Shown here one piece after another: positions 63,160 to 64,000 of a stretch of 64,000 nucleotides of DNA (position 1 is the stretch's first letter; every line of letters begins with the position of its first letter). This DNA comes from Nageia nagi (Eukaryota > Pinophyta), in NCBI GenBank assembly GCA_050084985.1, contig JBITNC010000001.1:198648001-198712000 (forward strand). Direction: 5' to 3'. Position numbers and translations under genes: made by a program. The notes below the pieces were generated by a model. The model had not been told where the DNA came from. It worked only from the letters and a program-made list of their open reading frames with translations, and did not search any database.

Positions 63160-64000
63160 TTAATTGGATTATGTTCTTATTTATCTTCAATTATAGATAA
63201 TTTATATGCACCTTTTCCATAATTTGTAATGATAATGTTAGGACCTATCTAGTTAGGTTCAAACTTACCTTTCTTTTCATTTTCTAGAGCTTCAGTGTTA
63301 GCAAAGTTTTCTTTTAAGACTAAATCACCAACCTTGAACTCTTTAAGCTTGATCTTTTTGTTGTAGGCTTTTTGGATTCTAGAATGATAAACACAAAGGT
63401 GTTCTAGAGCATTAACCCTTTTTTTATCTAGGACTTCTAGTTGGGCTAATCTAGCTTTTCTTCTATCTTCATCGGGAATGAGACCATCTAGTGACACATG
63501 AAGTGATGTGATCTCTAGTTCTAATGGAACTATGGCTTCATCACCATATATTAAGGAAAAAGAGGTTTCCCCTATGGAAGTCCTTATACTTGTTCTATAG
63601 GCCCACAAAGCATAAGGGATTTGTTCATACCAATCTTTATCATCTTTATGATAGTTTTGGATAAGATAATCTTAATGAATTTGTTGGATGCTTTAACTTG
63701 GCCATTACCTTGGGTATAATAAGGTGTAGATAATTTTCTCTCAGTATGATATTTATCACAAAATTATTTAACTTCATTGCCTCTTAAACTTGGACCATTA
63801 TGCATCAACAACTAAGATGACATACATATCTAGAAATGATAATTTTGATAATAAATTCAACAATTTTACCTCCTTTTGCAGACTTCATGGGTATAGCCTC
63901 CACCCATTTTGTGAAGAATTATGTAGCTATAATGATAAACATATGGCCATATCTCAAAATAGGGTTAATTTTACCAATAAAATCAAGTGCCCAAATGGAA
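63160..64000 (-). pseudogene. Ty3/gypsy integrase, truncated by window end
   Basis: Minus-strand translation gives integrase core pieces from the window edge (WVEAIPMKSAKGG-like near 63,900). A segment near 63,700 reads YYTQGNGQVKASNK, the region of the catalytic Glu, with Glu replaced by Lys. A long open part at 63,608-63,249 (MWAYRTSIRTSIGETSFSL, then IYGDEAIVPLE and VGDLVLKEN) is the C-terminal region. Similarity to the integrase at 2.35-2.87 kb shows the same broad family. The rest of pol lies beyond the window. Confidence 0.85.

Overview
This window looks like intergenic DNA from a very large, repeat-packed plant nuclear genome. The evidence is decayed plant Ty1/copia and Ty3/gypsy elements, an L1-type LINE, a CACTA (En/Spm) transposon, an organellar-type PPR gene fragment, and arrays built on the plant telomere motif TTTAGGG. 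The DNA is strongly A+T-rich. Nearly every coding stretch is broken by stops, many of them TAG or TAA where a second copy still reads CAG or CAA. That pattern suggests old, methylated, slowly removed transposons. A gymnosperm-like or other giant plant genome is my guess; the sequence does not prove it. I found no intact host gene, no tRNA or rRNA gene and no CRISPR array.

Layout. 0.1-0.8 kb: a fragment matching the 5' gene of the CACTA at 52 kb, inverted. 2.3-7.3 kb: minus-strand Ty3/gypsy pol and gag. 7.65 kb: a long (TA)n tract. 7.9-16.9 kb: a minus-strand copia element whose RNase H end is split by a second, complete-ended copia (9303-13495). 18.4-20.0 kb: a decayed plant-mobile-domain-like gene. 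21.2-21.65 kb: an isolated LTR with a perfect primer-binding site. 24.06-34.0 kb: a gypsy gag gene split by an 8.3-kb element with three LTRs and two equal-length internal regions. 34.2-52.6 kb: one minus-strand CACTA transposon that still shows GT-AG introns. One of its introns has grown to 11.4 kb by taking in a LINE and other debris, and a degenerate telomere-like array lies inside the element. 54.5-56.8 kb: a possible SINE, a second telomere-like array, and a 1.16-kb CACTA-type element carrying a PPR gene fragment. 55.8-62.6 kb: a 3.4-kb tandem duplication carrying that PPR fragment plus an unrecognised spliced gene fragment. 63.1 kb to the end: another gypsy integrase running off the window.

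The main points of interest are structural. (1) A three-LTR retroelement has matching outer target-site duplications, and its middle LTR looks like a mosaic of the outer two, as expected from unequal crossing-over. (2) Telomere-like arrays recur next to or inside CACTA-type elements. (3) A CACTA-type element has captured a PPR fragment and was then caught in a tandem duplication. (4) A spliced gene fragment that I cannot name has exon lengths and splice sites conserved in both duplicate copies. Nothing here looks like an active multi-gene system; the window is best read as layered transposon history.
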